NCBI RefSeq assembly: GCF_028609865.1
Contig: NZ_CP063194.1
Span: 1,984,001-2,048,000, forward strand
Length of the DNA: 64,000 nucleotides
Direction: 5' to 3'
Origin: Corynebacterium jeddahense
GTDB lineage: Bacteria > Actinomycetota > Actinomycetes > Mycobacteriales > Mycobacteriaceae
Shown: piece by piece, positions 43,603 to 54,504 of the stretch
How the letters are laid out: each line of letters opens with the position of its first letter
Numbering within the stretch: the first letter of the stretch is position 1
Translations under genes and position numbers: made by a program
Notes under the pieces: generated by a model
Told to the model about the DNA's origin: nothing
Databases searched by the model: none
The model's input: the letters and a program-made list of their open reading frames with translations, nothing else

Positions 43603-44415
43603 CTAGTCGCGCCCCACCGCGTGCACCGGGGGTGCGAGGAAGCGCCGGGCGAGGGCGTCGAAGCGCTCGGGGTCGCCGGTGGACTCGAAGATGTGGGTGG
43701 GGGCGGTGACGGCGTCGTGAAGCATGTCGCCCTCGGTGAGCACCCTGAGCACGTCCTTCGACGTCTCCTCGGCCGAGGAGACGAGGGTGACCTCGTCGCC
43801 CACCGCGAGCTGGATCACGCCGGAGAGCAGCGGGTAGTGGGTGCATCCGAGCACAAGCGTATCGACGCCCGCGGCCCGCAGCGGCCCGACATACCCCCGG
43901 GCCACATCCAAAACTTCCTTGCCGGAGGTCACCCCCTGCTCCACAAGCGGGACGAACTGCGGGCAGGCCACGGCGGTGACCTCGAGCCCCGGGTGGATGG
44001 AGAAAAGGTCCTGGTACGCGCCGGAGTTCACGGTGCCCTGGGTGCCGATCACGCCGACCTTGTTGTTGCGCGTCGTCGCGATGGCGCGGCGCACCGCCGG
44101 CTGAATCACCTCGATGACGGGGATGTCGTAGCGCTCGCGCGCGTCGTGGAGGAACGCGGCGGTGGCGGTGTTGCACGCGATGACGAGCATTTTGCAGCCG
44201 CGCTCCACGAGCTCGTCGGCGATGCGCTGCGAGTGCGCGCGCACATCCGCGATCGGCTGCGGCCCGTACGGCCCATGCGCGGTGTCGCCGATGTAGATGA
44301 GGGATTCGCCGGGCAGCTGATCCATCACTGCGCGGGCGACGGTGAGTCCCCCCACGCCCGAGTCGAACAGTCCGATGGGTGCGTTGTTGCCGGCGTCGTT
44401 GCTCACGCCGGCCAT
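43603..44415 (-). CDS. murI: Glutamate racemase
   Basis: This 270-aa enzyme makes D-glutamate for peptidoglycan. The two catalytic cysteines are in [10 protein letters not shown] near residue 80 and [10 protein letters not shown] near 189, and [16 protein letters not shown] marks the N terminus. ATG 44415 lies 1 bp after the rhomboid stop with GGCAGGG upstream; a GTG at 44406 is an alternative start. It is translationally linked to the rhomboid gene, as in Rv1337-Rv1338. Confidence 0.95.
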   Translation of the reverse strand: MAGVSNDAGNNAPIGLFDSGVGGLTVARAVMDQLPGESLIYIGDTAHGPYGPQPIADVRAHSQRIADELVERGCKMLVIACNTATAAFLHDARERYDIPVIEVIQPAVRRAIATTRNNKVGVIGTQGTVNSGAYQDLFSIHPGLEVTAVACPQFVPLVEQGVTSGKEVLDVARGYVGPLRAAGVDTLVLGCTHYPLLSGVIQLAVGDEVTLVSSAEETSKDVLRVLTEGDMLHDAVTAPTHIFESTGDPERFDALARRFLAPPVHAVGRD

Positions 44416-44416
44416 C

Positions 44417-45316
44417 CTATCCCTGCCGGCGGGCCTGCTTCTCAAGCGCTTTGGCCTGCTTCTTCGCCGCGAGCTCCGGCGGGTCGTCCGACGTGATCAC
44501 CATGCCCGCGACGAAGCCGCCGATCGAGCCGAAGAGGTGCGCCTGCCAGCTCACGCCCTCCGTGCCGGGCAGCACGCCGTAGATGAGACCCGAGTAGAAG
44601 AAGCCGAGGACCAAGCCGGTGAGGATCTGCTCGAGCGAGCGGTTGAAGAAGCCGCGGACGAGCAGGTACACGAGCCACCCGTACACGAGACCGGACGCAC
44701 CGATGTGGTTCGTACCCACCCCACCGAACAGCCACACGCCGAGCCCGCCGATGATGACAACGAACGTGGTCACCTCCCAGAACACGCGCTTGCCGGAGTA
44801 CCCGACGAGGTACGCGAACAGCGCGCCCGGCAGCGAGTTGGACACGATGTGCTCCAGGTTCGCGTGCAGCAGCGGCGAGGTGAAAATGAGCGGCAGCCCG
44901 AGCGGGTCGAGCGGGTGCACACCGAGTGCGACGATGTCCGGGAACACCTGCTCGAGCACGAACACGACCCAGATCACGACGAGGAAGCCGATGGCGAAGC
45001 GCAGGCCCGAGTTGCGCTGCTGCTTGCGTTTCTGCGACCTTCGGCCCCGCTCCTTCGGCTGCCGGTACTGCGGGTAGCCGGGCTGCTGGGGCTGGTACTG
45101 GGGCTGGTACTGGGGGCGCAGCCCGTACTGCTGCTGGGCCTGTTGCTGGCCCTGCTGCTGGGGCGTCGCGTACGGGTTGTACGGCCCCCGCGGATCGCCG
45201 AACGCGGGCGGCTGCGACTCCGGGTGCGAGAACGGGCGCTGGAACGGCTTGCCATAGCCGGGCTGGCCGGTCTGGCCATAGCCCCAGCCCTCTGGAACGT
45301 GGTGTTGGTTGCTCAT
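44417..45316 (-). CDS. Rhomboid-family intramembrane serine protease
   Basis: This 299-aa protein has a 100-residue Gln/Pro/Tyr-rich cytoplasmic N terminus, then six membrane segments. The catalytic serine is in [11 protein letters not shown] near residue 209 and the histidine in [13 protein letters not shown] near 259; [11 protein letters not shown] before them is the conserved His/Asn helix. It corresponds to Rv1337. The low-complexity N terminus ([25 protein letters not shown]) is unusual and probably disordered. The start is ATG 45316. Confidence 0.92.
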   Translation of the reverse strand: MSNQHHVPEGWGYGQTGQPGYGKPFQRPFSHPESQPPAFGDPRGPYNPYATPQQQGQQQAQQQYGLRPQYQPQYQPQQPGYPQYRQPKERGRRSQKRKQQRNSGLRFAIGFLVVIWVVFVLEQVFPDIVALGVHPLDPLGLPLIFTSPLLHANLEHIVSNSLPGALFAYLVGYSGKRVFWEVTTFVVIIGGLGVWLFGGVGTNHIGASGLVYGWLVYLLVRGFFNRSLEQILTGLVLGFFYSGLIYGVLPGTEGVSWQAHLFGSIGGFVAGMVITSDDPPELAAKKQAKALEKQARRQG

Positions 45317-45377
45317 CAAGGCTGAAGCTTAGCGGGTCTGCCAGGGCGGGGCCCGGCGGCGTCGAGGCGGCAGGCGT

Positions 45378-45439
45378 TGTAAAAATCCGCACGATCCCCT
45401 TAGTGCCAGGGTGGTTCTCGGGCGGTGTGGATTTTTACA
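45378..45439. repeat. 62-bp inverted repeat with TGTAAAAATCC arms
   Basis: TGTAAAAATCCGCAC (45378-45392) pairs with GTGTGGATTTTTACA (45425-45439), 14 of 15 bases. The right arm overlaps the P1 peptidase stop codon. Similar arms flank the IS3-type element at 24253 and 26319-26333. It could be a terminator on either strand, an operator pair, or a small repeat element. Confidence 0.6.
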
Positions 45440-46391
45440 CGATCGCGATGTCGCGCCACGCGGTGACGCCGTACGCGGACTCGGCGCTCACCACCGCGTC
45501 GACGATCGCGGCCTGAATCACCCCGGCGCCCACCTGGCCGAGCTGGGCGAGCGCCTCAACGTCGCGCACCGGCGCGGCGCCCGCGGGCGCGGTGGAAACT
45601 GCGAAGAGCGTGTCGCCGTCGAGCGGCGAGTGGGCGGGGCGTACGGCGCGGGCGATGCCGTCGTGGCCCGTCATGGCAACGCGCTTGAGCTGGGCCTTCG
45701 TCAGCGGCGCGTCCGTGGCAATGACCCCGATGGTGGTGTTCAGCTTTGGTGTGGGGCGCTCGAGCTGGGCGAACGCCTCCAGGTCCACCGCCGGCTGGGC
45801 CGGGTCGCCGTAGAGCAGCCCGGTCGCCGGATCCACCACCGAGCCCACCGGGTTGGCCACCACGAACGCCTCGACCGTGTAGCCGGCGGCCCGCGCGCGG
45901 GCGTGGCCGAAGCCGCCGCGTAGCACCCCGGCGGTGGCGCCGCAGCCCGCGCCGACAGACCCAGACTCAACCAACCCACCGCCGCCGTCGAGCGCTGCAG
46001 CCACGGCGGCGGCGCCGTCGGCGGCGGTGGGCCGGTGCGCCGGGTCGCCCACCACGAGGTCAAAGATCACCGCCGCCGGGACGATGGGCACGCGCGGGCC
46101 CGGCGCGCCCTCGCCGAAGACGGGGAAGCCCCGGCCGCGGCGCTCCAGCTCGGCCATCGCGCCGTCCGCGGCCGCGAGCCCAAACGCGGAGCCGCCGCAG
46201 AGCAGGATCGCGTGGACGCGCTCGACGGTGTTATGCGGCTCGAGCAGGTCCGTCTCGCGGGTGCCCGGGCCGCCGCCGCGCACGTCCACCGCGGCCGCCA
46301 TGCCGTCCGGGTCGGCGGCAACGAGCGCCGTCACACCGGTGTCGCCGAGGGAGGTGTGGCCGGTGATGGCCGAAGGTGCGTCGATACGCAT
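45435..46391 (-). CDS. P1-family peptidase (DmpA/NylC-like)
   Basis: This 318-aa Ntn-type hydrolase matures by self-cleavage. The cut site is the Asn-Thr bond in PKLNTTIGVIATDAPLT near residue 217, after which the new N-terminal Thr is the nucleophile. ILLCGGSAFGLAAADG near 85 and TGHDGIARAVRPAH near 240 are family motifs. It may cleave D-amino-acid or beta-amino peptides or amides. The mycobacterial equivalent is Rv1333. The ATG overlaps the DUF2017 stop as TAATG, and the start region contains a CGTCGATACGC motif copy. Confidence 0.9.
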   Translation of the reverse strand: MRIDAPSAITGHTSLGDTGVTALVAADPDGMAAAVDVRGGGPGTRETDLLEPHNTVERVHAILLCGGSAFGLAAADGAMAELERRGRGFPVFGEGAPGPRVPIVPAAVIFDLVVGDPAHRPTAADGAAAVAAALDGGGGLVESGSVGAGCGATAGVLRGGFGHARARAAGYTVEAFVVANPVGSVVDPATGLLYGDPAQPAVDLEAFAQLERPTPKLNTTIGVIATDAPLTKAQLKRVAMTGHDGIARAVRPAHSPLDGDTLFAVSTAPAGAAPVRDVEALAQLGQVGAGVIQAAIVDAVVSAESAYGVTAWRDIAIV

Positions 46392-46930
46392 TAGTCCATG
46401 AGGGCCTGGAGGAGGGAGTCCTGGCAGTACGCGAGCCAGTCGATGAGCGTCTGGCGGTTCTCTCGGGCGGCCTCGCTGCCGGAATCGTCGGCGGAGGCGT
46501 AGAGGCGCATGTCGTTGAGCGCGGCGATGAACTGGTGGGCCTCACCTTCCTCGATGGTCACCTCGACGCCGCCGGTCGGCCCGAGCGCGGCATTAACCAC
46601 CTGCAGGTTCGTCAGCTTCGCGCGGATGATGTCGTTCTCGTGGAGGCTGCGCAGCAGGCCGTTGTCGCCGTCGAACTCCTCGTCGCCCTCGCGCTCGAAG
46701 TCGGGCAGGAGGCGGGCGAGCCGGGGATCCGCCGGCGCCTCGGTGTGGCCGGTGGAGACGCCGAGCATCTCAGCGAACTCGTCCTTCGGCGCGGACTGGG
46801 CGCGGGCGATGAGCGCCTCGGAGACGGTGGCGGTGAGATCCCCGATCACCTCGCGCTCCATCGGGTCAAACACGGTGGTGAACTTGGCGGTGGAGCGCAT
46901 GAGCCCCTTCTTCTTGCGCCACGGCTGCAT
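46391..46930 (-). CDS. DUF2017 family protein
   Basis: This 179-aa soluble protein matches the DUF2017 family: WRKKKGLMRSTAKFTTVFDP at the N terminus, PRLARLLPDFEREGDEEFDG in the middle, and ENRQTLIDWLAYCQDSLLQAL at the end. It always accompanies clpS in actinobacteria (Rv1332 next to Rv1331), which suggests a link to N-end-rule protein turnover, though no activity is known. It is in one transcript with clpS (7-bp gap) and the P1 peptidase (1-bp overlap). Confidence 0.87.
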   Translation of the reverse strand: MQPWRKKKGLMRSTAKFTTVFDPMEREVIGDLTATVSEALIARAQSAPKDEFAEMLGVSTGHTEAPADPRLARLLPDFEREGDEEFDGDNGLLRSLHENDIIRAKLTNLQVVNAALGPTGGVEVTIEEGEAHQFIAALNDMRLYASADDSGSEAARENRQTLIDWLAYCQDSLLQALMD

Positions 46931-46937
46931 AACTGCC

Positions 46938-47282
46938 CTACCCTGCCTGCTGCATCGTCGCCCACAGGCCGGCGGTGTGCAGCTTCTTCACGTCGGTTTC
47001 CACCTTGTCCTTCTCCCCCGAGGAAACGACGGCCTTGCCCTCGGTGTGCACCTGCATCATGAGCTCGGTGGCGCGCTTGCGGTCGTAGCCGAGCACGGTC
47101 TGGAACACGTAGGTGACGTAGCTCATCAGGTTGACCGGGTCATCCCACACGATGCACAGCCAGGGCAGGTTCTCGCTCGTGGCCACGTCCACGTCCACGG
47201 CCTCGTCCAGCTCCGGGGTGGCAAGCGGGGACCCCGCCTGCGCCGCGCGGGCTGGAGTCGGAAAAACGGCTGACACACACAT
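46938..47282 (-). CDS. clpS: ATP-dependent Clp protease adaptor ClpS
   Basis: This 114-aa adaptor hands N-degron substrates to ClpC/ClpA. The folded core has [19 protein letters not shown], the binding-pocket [20 protein letters not shown] and the C-terminal [19 protein letters not shown] 47282 starts [11 protein letters not shown] codons at 47276 or later are possible. It is divergent from pncB with a 46-bp gap, as in Rv1330c-Rv1331. Confidence 0.92.
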   Translation of the reverse strand: MCVSAVFPTPARAAQAGSPLATPELDEAVDVDVATSENLPWLCIVWDDPVNLMSYVTYVFQTVLGYDRKRATELMMQVHTEGKAVVSSGEKDKVETDVKKLHTAGLWATMQQAG

Positions 47283-47328
47283 GTGAATCACCTTACCTTC
47301 TCGTGCCGGGAGGGTACGCTGGCTGAGC

Positions 47329-48672
47329 ATGAACGACGCACAGCGCCACTCCTCCGAGGCGGAGGGCTCCACCGCCTTCCTCACGGACATGTACGAGCTG
47401 ACGATGCTCGACGCCGCCATTAAGGACGGCACTGCGGAGCGAGACTGCATCTTCGAGGTATTTGGCCGCCGCCTGCCCAACGAGCGCCGCTACGGCGTTG
47501 TCGCCGGCACCGAGCGCGTCCTCGACGCGATTACCAAGTTCCGCTTCACCGAGGACCAGCTCGCCACCGCTGACTTCCTCTCCCCGCAGTGCCGCGAGTA
47601 CCTCGCCAACTATCGCTTCTCCGGCCAGGTCGACGGCTACCGCGAGGGCGAGCTGTACTTCCCGTACTCCCCCATCATGACGGTGCGCGGCACGTTCGCG
47701 GAGTGCGTCATCCTGGAGACGGTCATCCTCTCCATCCTCAACTCGGACTCCGCGGTGGCCTCCGCCGCCTCGCGCATGGTCTCCGCCGCGGACGGCCGCC
47801 CGATCATCGAGATGGGCTCGCGCCGCACGAACGAGCAGGCGGCGGTCGCTTCCGCCCGCGCGACGTACATCGCCGGCTTCAACGCCACCTCCAACATGGA
47901 GGCCTCCCTGCGCTACGGCATCCCGCCGTCGGGCACGGCGGCGCACTCGTGGACGCTGCTGCATGTCGACGACCAGGGCCAGCCCGACGAGAAGGCCGCC
48001 TTCAAGGCGCAGATCGCCTCCCTCGGCCTGGACACCACTCTCCTCGTGGACACCTTCGACATCACGAAGGGCGTGGACAACGCCCTCGAGGTCGCGGGCA
48101 CGGAGCTCGGCGCGGTGCGCATCGACTCGGGCGACCTCGGCATCGTCTCGCGCCGCGTGCGCAAGCAGCTCGACGCCGCCGGCGCGTTCAACACCCGCAT
48201 CATCGTCTCCTCCGACCTCGATGAGTTCGCCATCGCCGGCCTGCGCGGCGACCCGGTCGACGGCTTTGGCGTGGGCACCTCCGTGGTCACCGGCTCCGGC
48301 GCGCCGACCGCGGGCCTGGTGTACAAGCTCGTGGAGGTGGAGGGCCACGCGGTGGCGAAGCGCTCCTCCGGCAAGGTCACCTACGGTGGCGGCAAGTCGG
48401 CCCTGCGCGCCTACCGCTCCTCCGGCGTCGCCGTCGCCGAGATCGTCCACCCGCTCGGCGCGGACATTCGCCGCAAGCCGAACCTGGAGTACCGCGAGAT
48501 GACCGTGCCGCTCATCCGCGACGGCGAAATCGTGGACAACCAACCGAGCATCGAGGAGATCCGCGAGCTGCACGCCACCGCCCGCGGCACCCTCCCGTGG
48601 GAGGGCCTGGCCCTGTCGCGCGGCGAGGTGGCCATCCCGACGAAGTTCATCGGTTTCCCCGAGCCGGAGTAA
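47329..48672 (+). CDS. pncB: Nicotinate phosphoribosyltransferase
   Basis: This 447-aa enzyme couples nicotinate and PRPP with ATP to make nicotinate mononucleotide, the first step of the Preiss-Handler pathway after pncA. Family segments are [17 protein letters not shown] near the N terminus, [20 protein letters not shown] near 164, [17 protein letters not shown] near 240, and [20 protein letters not shown] with [18 protein letters not shown] toward the C terminus. It precedes dinG by 3 bp, so they are probably co-transcribed. Confidence 0.95.
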   Translation: MNDAQRHSSEAEGSTAFLTDMYELTMLDAAIKDGTAERDCIFEVFGRRLPNERRYGVVAGTERVLDAITKFRFTEDQLATADFLSPQCREYLANYRFSGQVDGYREGELYFPYSPIMTVRGTFAECVILETVILSILNSDSAVASAASRMVSAADGRPIIEMGSRRTNEQAAVASARATYIAGFNATSNMEASLRYGIPPSGTAAHSWTLLHVDDQGQPDEKAAFKAQIASLGLDTTLLVDTFDITKGVDNALEVAGTELGAVRIDSGDLGIVSRRVRKQLDAAGAFNTRIIVSSDLDEFAIAGLRGDPVDGFGVGTSVVTGSGAPTAGLVYKLVEVEGHAVAKRSSGKVTYGGGKSALRAYRSSGVAVAEIVHPLGADIRRKPNLEYREMTVPLIRDGEIVDNQPSIEEIRELHATARGTLPWEGLALSRGEVAIPTKFIGFPEPE

Positions 48673-48675
48673 GGC

Positions 48676-50640
48676 GTGGCAGACGAGCACACGGGCGACC
48701 ACAGCACCGAGGAGCTCCTCGAGGCTGCCGTCGCGGCCCTCGGCGGCGCCGAGCGTTCCGGCCAGGTGAAGATGGCGCAGGCGGTGACCCGGGCGCTGGA
48801 CTCCGAGCGCCACCTCGCCGTCCAAGCCGGCACCGGCACCGGCAAGTCGCTGGCCTACCTCGTGCCCGCGATCCGCTACGCCCAGGCGAACGAGACCACC
48901 GTCGTCGTCTCCACCGCCACCATCGCGCTGCAGCGCCAGCTCGTCGAGCGCGACCTGCCGCGCCTCGCCGACGCCCTCGAGCCGCTCCTGTCGCACCGCC
49001 CCACCTTTGCCATCCAGAAGGGCCGCAACAACTACGTGTGCCTCCACAAGCTCATGCTTGACGACGCACCTTCGGCCCCGCTCCTCGACGACGAGGACCT
49101 CTCCTGGGTGGGCAAGCACGTCAAGCGCGTCGCCGAGTGGGCGCAGGACACCGAGACCGGCGACCGGGACGACCTCGTGCCCGGCGTGCCGGACCAGGCC
49201 TGGCGCCAGGTGTCGGTGACCTCGAACGAGTGCCTCGGCGCCACCCGCTGCCCGCACGGCGCGGACTGCTTCGCCGAGCTCGCCCGCGAGCGCACGAAAG
49301 ACGTCGACATCGTGGTGACCAACCACGCGCTGCTCGCCATCGACGCGCTCTCCGACATCGCGGTCCTGCCCGAGCACGACGCCGTGATCATCGACGAGGC
49401 CCACGAGCTCGACGGGCGCATCACCTCCGTAGCCACCTCCGAGATCTCCGCCCGCGCGTTGTCCATGGCCGCGCGCCGCGCCAGCAAGCTCGGCGGCTCG
49501 CGGGATGCCCTCGAGGAGGTGATCGACGACTTCACCGCGGCCATCGACCTCGAGGAGCCGGGCCGGTGGGAGACCATCTCGGATCCCGCCCGCGCCGCGT
49601 TCGCCGCCCTGCGCGACGCGCTGTGGAAGACGCGCAGCGGCATCGCGGACTCGCCCGAGGGCGAGGCGGACAACGACCCCGAGACCTTCGCCGAGCGCGG
49701 CAACCTCAAGAACCACCTCGAGGACCTCCACGACGCCGTCGTGCGCATCCTCGACGTGTTCGACGAGCCGGACCCGGCCAAGCACGTCGACGTCGTCTGG
49801 CTCACCCGCTCCGACCGCGCCGGCGACTCCGTCTCGGTGGCCCCGCTGTCCGTCGCCGGGCTGCTCCACGACCGGCTCTTCGGCGAGACCACCGTCGTGC
49901 TCACCTCCGCGACGCTCACCGTCGGCGGCAACTTCGACGCCATGGCCGCCGCCTGGGGCCTGCCGAAGGGCACGTGGGACAGCCTCGACGCCGGCACGCC
50001 CTTCGACCCGCGCAAGTCCGGCATCCTCTACACCGCGACGCACCTGCCCGCCCCGGGCCGCGACGGTCTCTCGCGCGAGACCCTCGACGAGATCGCCGAG
50101 CTCATCACCGCCGCGGGCGGGCGCACCCTCGGCCTGTTCTCCTCGCGCCGCGCCGCCGAGCAGGCCGCCGAGGCGATGCGGGCGCGCCTGCCCTTCGACA
50201 TCCTCCTCCAGGGCGAGGACTCGACGGGCGTGCTCGTGGACCAGTTCGCGAAGAACGAGAACGCCTGCCTCTTCGGCACCCTTACGCTCTGGCAAGGCGT
50301 GGACGTGCCCGGCAGCGCGTGCTCACTCGTCATCATCGACCGCATCCCGTTCCCCCGCCCCGACGACCCGCTGCTGCAGGCGCGCGCGAACGCGGCGGAC
50401 GCCGCCGGGCGCTCCGGGTTCATGGAGGTCTCCGCCACCCACGCGTCGCTGCTCATGGCGCAGGGGGCGGGGCGGCTGCTGCGCTCCGTCGACGACCGCG
50501 GGGTGGTGGCCGTGCTGGACAACCGCCTGAAGACAAAGCGCTATGGCGCGTACATCCGCCGCAGCCTCCCCGCGTTCTGGGACACCACCGACCCGGAGGT
50601 GGTGCGCGGGGCACTCCGGAGGCTCGTCGCTACGCAATAG
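48676..50640 (+). CDS. dinG: DinG-family ATP-dependent DNA helicase
   Basis: This 654-aa XPD-like superfamily 2 helicase unwinds DNA 5'-3'. Walker A AGTGTGKSLAY is near residue 52, the DEAH box IIDEAHELD near 238, and four Fe-S cluster cysteines lie between them (VCLHKL near 121, ECLGATRCPHGADC near 184-198). C-terminal motifs include VLTSATLTVGG and QGAGRLLRSVDDRG. The start is GTG 48676. The homologue is Rv1329c. It probably acts in repair and R-loop or fork rescue. Its end overlaps the convergent PTH2 gene by 11 bp. Confidence 0.93.
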   Translation: MADEHTGDHSTEELLEAAVAALGGAERSGQVKMAQAVTRALDSERHLAVQAGTGTGKSLAYLVPAIRYAQANETTVVVSTATIALQRQLVERDLPRLADALEPLLSHRPTFAIQKGRNNYVCLHKLMLDDAPSAPLLDDEDLSWVGKHVKRVAEWAQDTETGDRDDLVPGVPDQAWRQVSVTSNECLGATRCPHGADCFAELARERTKDVDIVVTNHALLAIDALSDIAVLPEHDAVIIDEAHELDGRITSVATSEISARALSMAARRASKLGGSRDALEEVIDDFTAAIDLEEPGRWETISDPARAAFAALRDALWKTRSGIADSPEGEADNDPETFAERGNLKNHLEDLHDAVVRILDVFDEPDPAKHVDVVWLTRSDRAGDSVSVAPLSVAGLLHDRLFGETTVVLTSATLTVGGNFDAMAAAWGLPKGTWDSLDAGTPFDPRKSGILYTATHLPAPGRDGLSRETLDEIAELITAAGGRTLGLFSSRRAAEQAAEAMRARLPFDILLQGEDSTGVLVDQFAKNENACLFGTLTLWQGVDVPGSACSLVIIDRIPFPRPDDPLLQARANAADAAGRSGFMEVSATHASLLMAQGAGRLLRSVDDRGVVAVLDNRLKTKRYGAYIRRSLPAFWDTTDPEVVRGALRRLVATQ

Positions 50641-51358
50641 CGACGACGGTTGTGGAGCCGGGGGCGACCTCGGTGAAGCCCGCGTCACGCACGGGCACGG
50701 CGCCGGGGGTGCGGCACAGCTCGGCGAACTCGGCGCGGGGCACCTCGCGCACGGTGAGGGGGAAGCCCGCCGCTGCCCAGGCCAGCGCCCAGGCGGCGTC
50801 ACGCGCCGCGGCGAGGAGCATCGAGGCGTGGCCGACCTGTGCCGCCGCCTTGCCCGCCGTCATGCCCAGCGACGCGTCGACCGCGATGAGCGGTGCGCCC
50901 GGCTGTGAGGGGAGCTCCGGGCCGGGCTCGATGTCGGTCCCCTTGATCTGGAGCTTGGCGATGGCGTGGGGCACCTCCCCCACCGCCGACGGCACGAACG
51001 CGCGCACTGCCCCGACCGTGATGCCGGGCAGCGCCTGCACGTCGTCCCACGCCTTGTTGCGCGCGCGGCGGACGACTTTGCGGATGCGGCGGGAGTACCA
51101 GTTGTCGAGCCCGTCGCGCCAAAAGCCGTCCTCACCCGCGCGGGGGTCGAGGCAGACGGCGACGGCGGCGCGGGCCGCGTCATTGAGCACCTGGTTCCGG
51201 CTCGGCGAGTCCTGCTTCGGCAGGTTGATGGCCAGCTGCATCGCCTGGACGGTGGAGGAGTCCGCCGGGTCCTCGGTGTCTTTCGCGCGCTCGCGGGCGT
51301 CGTCGGCGAGGCGGCGCCGGAGCAGGTCGTGGGCGGATTCGATTGCGGGGGAAGTCAC
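50630..51358 (-). CDS. PTH2-domain protein (peptidyl-tRNA hydrolase-like)
   Basis: This about 242-aa protein carries the PTH2-type motif TAGKAAAQVGHASMLL near residue 165, with the catalytic Lys and Gln/His pair, preceded by LIAVDASLGM and followed by VREVPRAEFAEL and DAGFTEVAPGSTTVVAIA. The N-terminal 150 residues are an actinobacterial extension rich in Arg and Asp, absent from archaeal PTH2. It could rescue peptidyl-tRNA, but the extension leaves room for another role. GTG 51358 is the preferred start; neighbouring GTG codons upstream are possible. Confidence 0.75.
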   Translation of the reverse strand: MTSPAIESAHDLLRRRLADDARERAKDTEDPADSSTVQAMQLAINLPKQDSPSRNQVLNDAARAAVAVCLDPRAGEDGFWRDGLDNWYSRRIRKVVRRARNKAWDDVQALPGITVGAVRAFVPSAVGEVPHAIAKLQIKGTDIEPGPELPSQPGAPLIAVDASLGMTAGKAAAQVGHASMLLAAARDAAWALAWAAAGFPLTVREVPRAEFAELCRTPGAVPVRDAGFTEVAPGSTTVVAIA

Positions 51359-51401
51359 CGCCACCACGCTACCCCGCGGGTGCGCGGCCGCAAGCACGAC
51401 G

Positions 51402-51425
51402 AAACCCCCGCCGGAGCGGGGGTTT
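51402..51425. terminator. Terminator between PTH2-like gene and ctaD
   Basis: A perfect 10-bp stem AAACCCCCGC/GCGGGGGTTT with loop CGGA lies 38 bp after the ctaD stop on the minus strand, ahead of the PTH2-like gene. Confidence 0.85.
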
Positions 51426-51463
51426 GCGTTCAGGAGGCTCGAAGCCCGGGGTGACGGTGCCGG

Positions 51464-53224
51464 TTAGTTGGACGCGGCGTTGGCGTAGCCCTCGGTCTCG
51501 ACGAACTCGTGGTTATCCGGCTTGCGGGTGTCACTGTGGCCGGTGTGGGCCTCGCGGCGCAGGGTCTCCACCATGTGCGGGTAGTGCAGCTCGAACGCCG
51601 GGCGCTCGGAGCGGATACGCGGCAGGGAGGTGAAGTTGTGGCGCGGCGGCGGGCAGGAGGTGGCCCACTCGAGCGAGTTGCCGTAGCCCCACGGATCGTC
51701 GACGGTGACGATCTCGCCGTAGCGCCAGGACTTGAACACGTTCCAGATGAACGGCAGCATGCCGATGCCCAGGATGAAGGCGCCGATGGTGGACACCTGG
51801 TTCAGGGTGGTGAAGCCGTCGGTGTCGAGGTAGTCGGCGTAGCGGCGCGGCATGCCCATGTTGCCCAGCCAGTGCTGGACCAGGAAGGTCATGTTGAAGC
51901 CGACGACGGTGAACCAGAAGTGGATCTTGCCCAGCTTCTCGTCGAGCATGCGGCCCGTCATCTTCGGGAACCAGTAATACACGCCGGCGGTCGAGGCGAA
52001 CACGACGGTGCCGAACAGTGTGTAGTGGAAGTGCGCGACCACGAAGTAGGTGTCGTGCAGGTGGAAGTCCAGCGGCGGGGACGCGAGCATGATGCCGGTG
52101 AGGCCACCGAAGAGGAAGGTGAACAGGAAGCCCGTCGCCCACAGCATCGGGGTCTCGAAGGTGAGGTGGCCGTTCCACATCGTGCCCAGCCAGTTGAAGA
52201 ACTTCACGCCGGTCGGCACCGCGATGAGGAACGTCATGAAGGAGAAGAACGGCAGCAGGATCGCGCCGGTGGCGAACATGTGGTGCGCCCACACCGCCAT
52301 GGACAGGCCAGCGATGGCCAGGGTGGCGAAGACGAGGCCGATGTAGCCGAAGATCGGCTTACGGGAGAAGACCGGGACGATCTCGGAGATCACGCCGAAG
52401 AACGGCAGGGCCAGGACGTACACCTCGGGGTGGCCGAAGAACCAGAACAGGTGCTGCCACAGGATGGTGCCGCCGTTGGCGGTGTCGTAGATGTGGCCAC
52501 CGAGCAGGCGGTCGTAAAGCACACCCATAGCCGCGGCGGTGAGCAGCGGGAAGATCATGAGCGCGATGATCGAGGTGACGAAGACGGTCCAGGTGAACAC
52601 CGGGAGGCGGAACATGGTCATGCCCGGCGCGCGCATGGTGAGCACGGTGGTGAGCATGTTCACGGCGGAGGCGATGGTGCCCACGCCGGTGGCGCCGACG
52701 CCGACGACCCAGAGGTTCGCGGAGACGGACGGGGTGTGCACCGCGTCAGCGAGCGGCATGTACATGGTCCAGCCGAAGTCGGCCGCACCGCCCGGGGTGA
52801 CAAAGCCGAGGAGCATCGCCACGACGCCGATGGTGGTGACCCAGAAGCCGAACGCATTGAGACGCGGGAAGGCCACGTCCGGGGCGCCGATCTGCAGCGG
52901 CAGGACGTAGTTGGCGAAGCCCCACACGATCGGGGTACCGAACGCGAGCAGCATCACGGTGCCGTGCATGGTGAACAGCTGGTTGAACTGCTCATTGGAC
53001 AGGAACTGCAGGCCCGGGCTGAACAGCTCGGCGCGGATGAGCAGCGCCATCAAACCGGCCACGAAGAACCAGGTGAAGGACATGATGATGTACATGATGC
53101 CCAGTTCTTTGTGGTCGGTGGTGGTGAGAAGCTTGTAAATCTTCGAACCCTTGCGGGCGTTGCCCGTGGGCTCGGGGCGTGTTGGCGGGACGTAATTGTC
53201 CAGCCGCGGTGCCACAGCGGTCAT
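51464..53224 (-). CDS. ctaD: Cytochrome c oxidase subunit I
   Basis: This 586-aa twelve-helix protein holds the low-spin haem a, haem a3 and CuB of the aa3 oxidase. Signatures include the haem ligand His in [14 protein letters not shown], the haem-copper segment [39 protein letters not shown], and [17 protein letters not shown]. It is full length and ends with a corynebacterial acidic tail. GTCAGGAGGATTCG precedes the ATG. Its closeness to nrdF repeats the order seen in other corynebacteria. Confidence 0.97.
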   Translation of the reverse strand: MTAVAPRLDNYVPPTRPEPTGNARKGSKIYKLLTTTDHKELGIMYIIMSFTWFFVAGLMALLIRAELFSPGLQFLSNEQFNQLFTMHGTVMLLAFGTPIVWGFANYVLPLQIGAPDVAFPRLNAFGFWVTTIGVVAMLLGFVTPGGAADFGWTMYMPLADAVHTPSVSANLWVVGVGATGVGTIASAVNMLTTVLTMRAPGMTMFRLPVFTWTVFVTSIIALMIFPLLTAAAMGVLYDRLLGGHIYDTANGGTILWQHLFWFFGHPEVYVLALPFFGVISEIVPVFSRKPIFGYIGLVFATLAIAGLSMAVWAHHMFATGAILLPFFSFMTFLIAVPTGVKFFNWLGTMWNGHLTFETPMLWATGFLFTFLFGGLTGIMLASPPLDFHLHDTYFVVAHFHYTLFGTVVFASTAGVYYWFPKMTGRMLDEKLGKIHFWFTVVGFNMTFLVQHWLGNMGMPRRYADYLDTDGFTTLNQVSTIGAFILGIGMLPFIWNVFKSWRYGEIVTVDDPWGYGNSLEWATSCPPPRHNFTSLPRIRSERPAFELHYPHMVETLRREAHTGHSDTRKPDNHEFVETEGYANAASN

Positions 53225-53369
53225 CGAATCCTCCTGACTACAGCAGCCGCGCCACCTCGGTTCTCACCGAAACTGACCCAGTTGCCACGAGTGATACCGG
53301 ATCAGCATAACGTTCCCCACATTGTTTTTCCAGCCTCCCCGGATGCTGCCCCCGTGCGGGGTGAAACTG

Positions 53370-53394
53370 AAAAAGCGCCACACGGATGTGGCGC
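53370..53394 (-). terminator. Rho-independent terminator of nrdF
   Basis: On the minus strand GCGCCACA pairs with TGTGGCGC around a 4-nt loop and is followed by TTTTT. It lies 35 bp after the nrdF stop, before ctaD. A CGTCGATACGC copy sits between the stop and the hairpin. Confidence 0.9.
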
Positions 53395-53428
53395 GTGGGG
53401 AACCGGAGGTTCGTCGATACGCGACTGC

Positions 53429-54439
<1,011 letters not shown>

Positions 54440-54504
54440 CTACACTACTCGGGAATCACGTGTCCCCGATGCCGTAGGAACGCCCGGCGAAGGAGGTAGC
54501 CCTA

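Noticed and set aside
45060..45180. CRISPR-like or tandem DNA repeats in the rhomboid N terminus
   Set aside because: The repeats encode Gln/Pro/Tyr-rich low-complexity protein and are irregular; no spacers or cas genes are present.
47293..50295. A 1000-codon minus-strand frame opposite pncB and dinG
   Set aside because: Shadow of two well-supported plus-strand genes; no domain-like segments.
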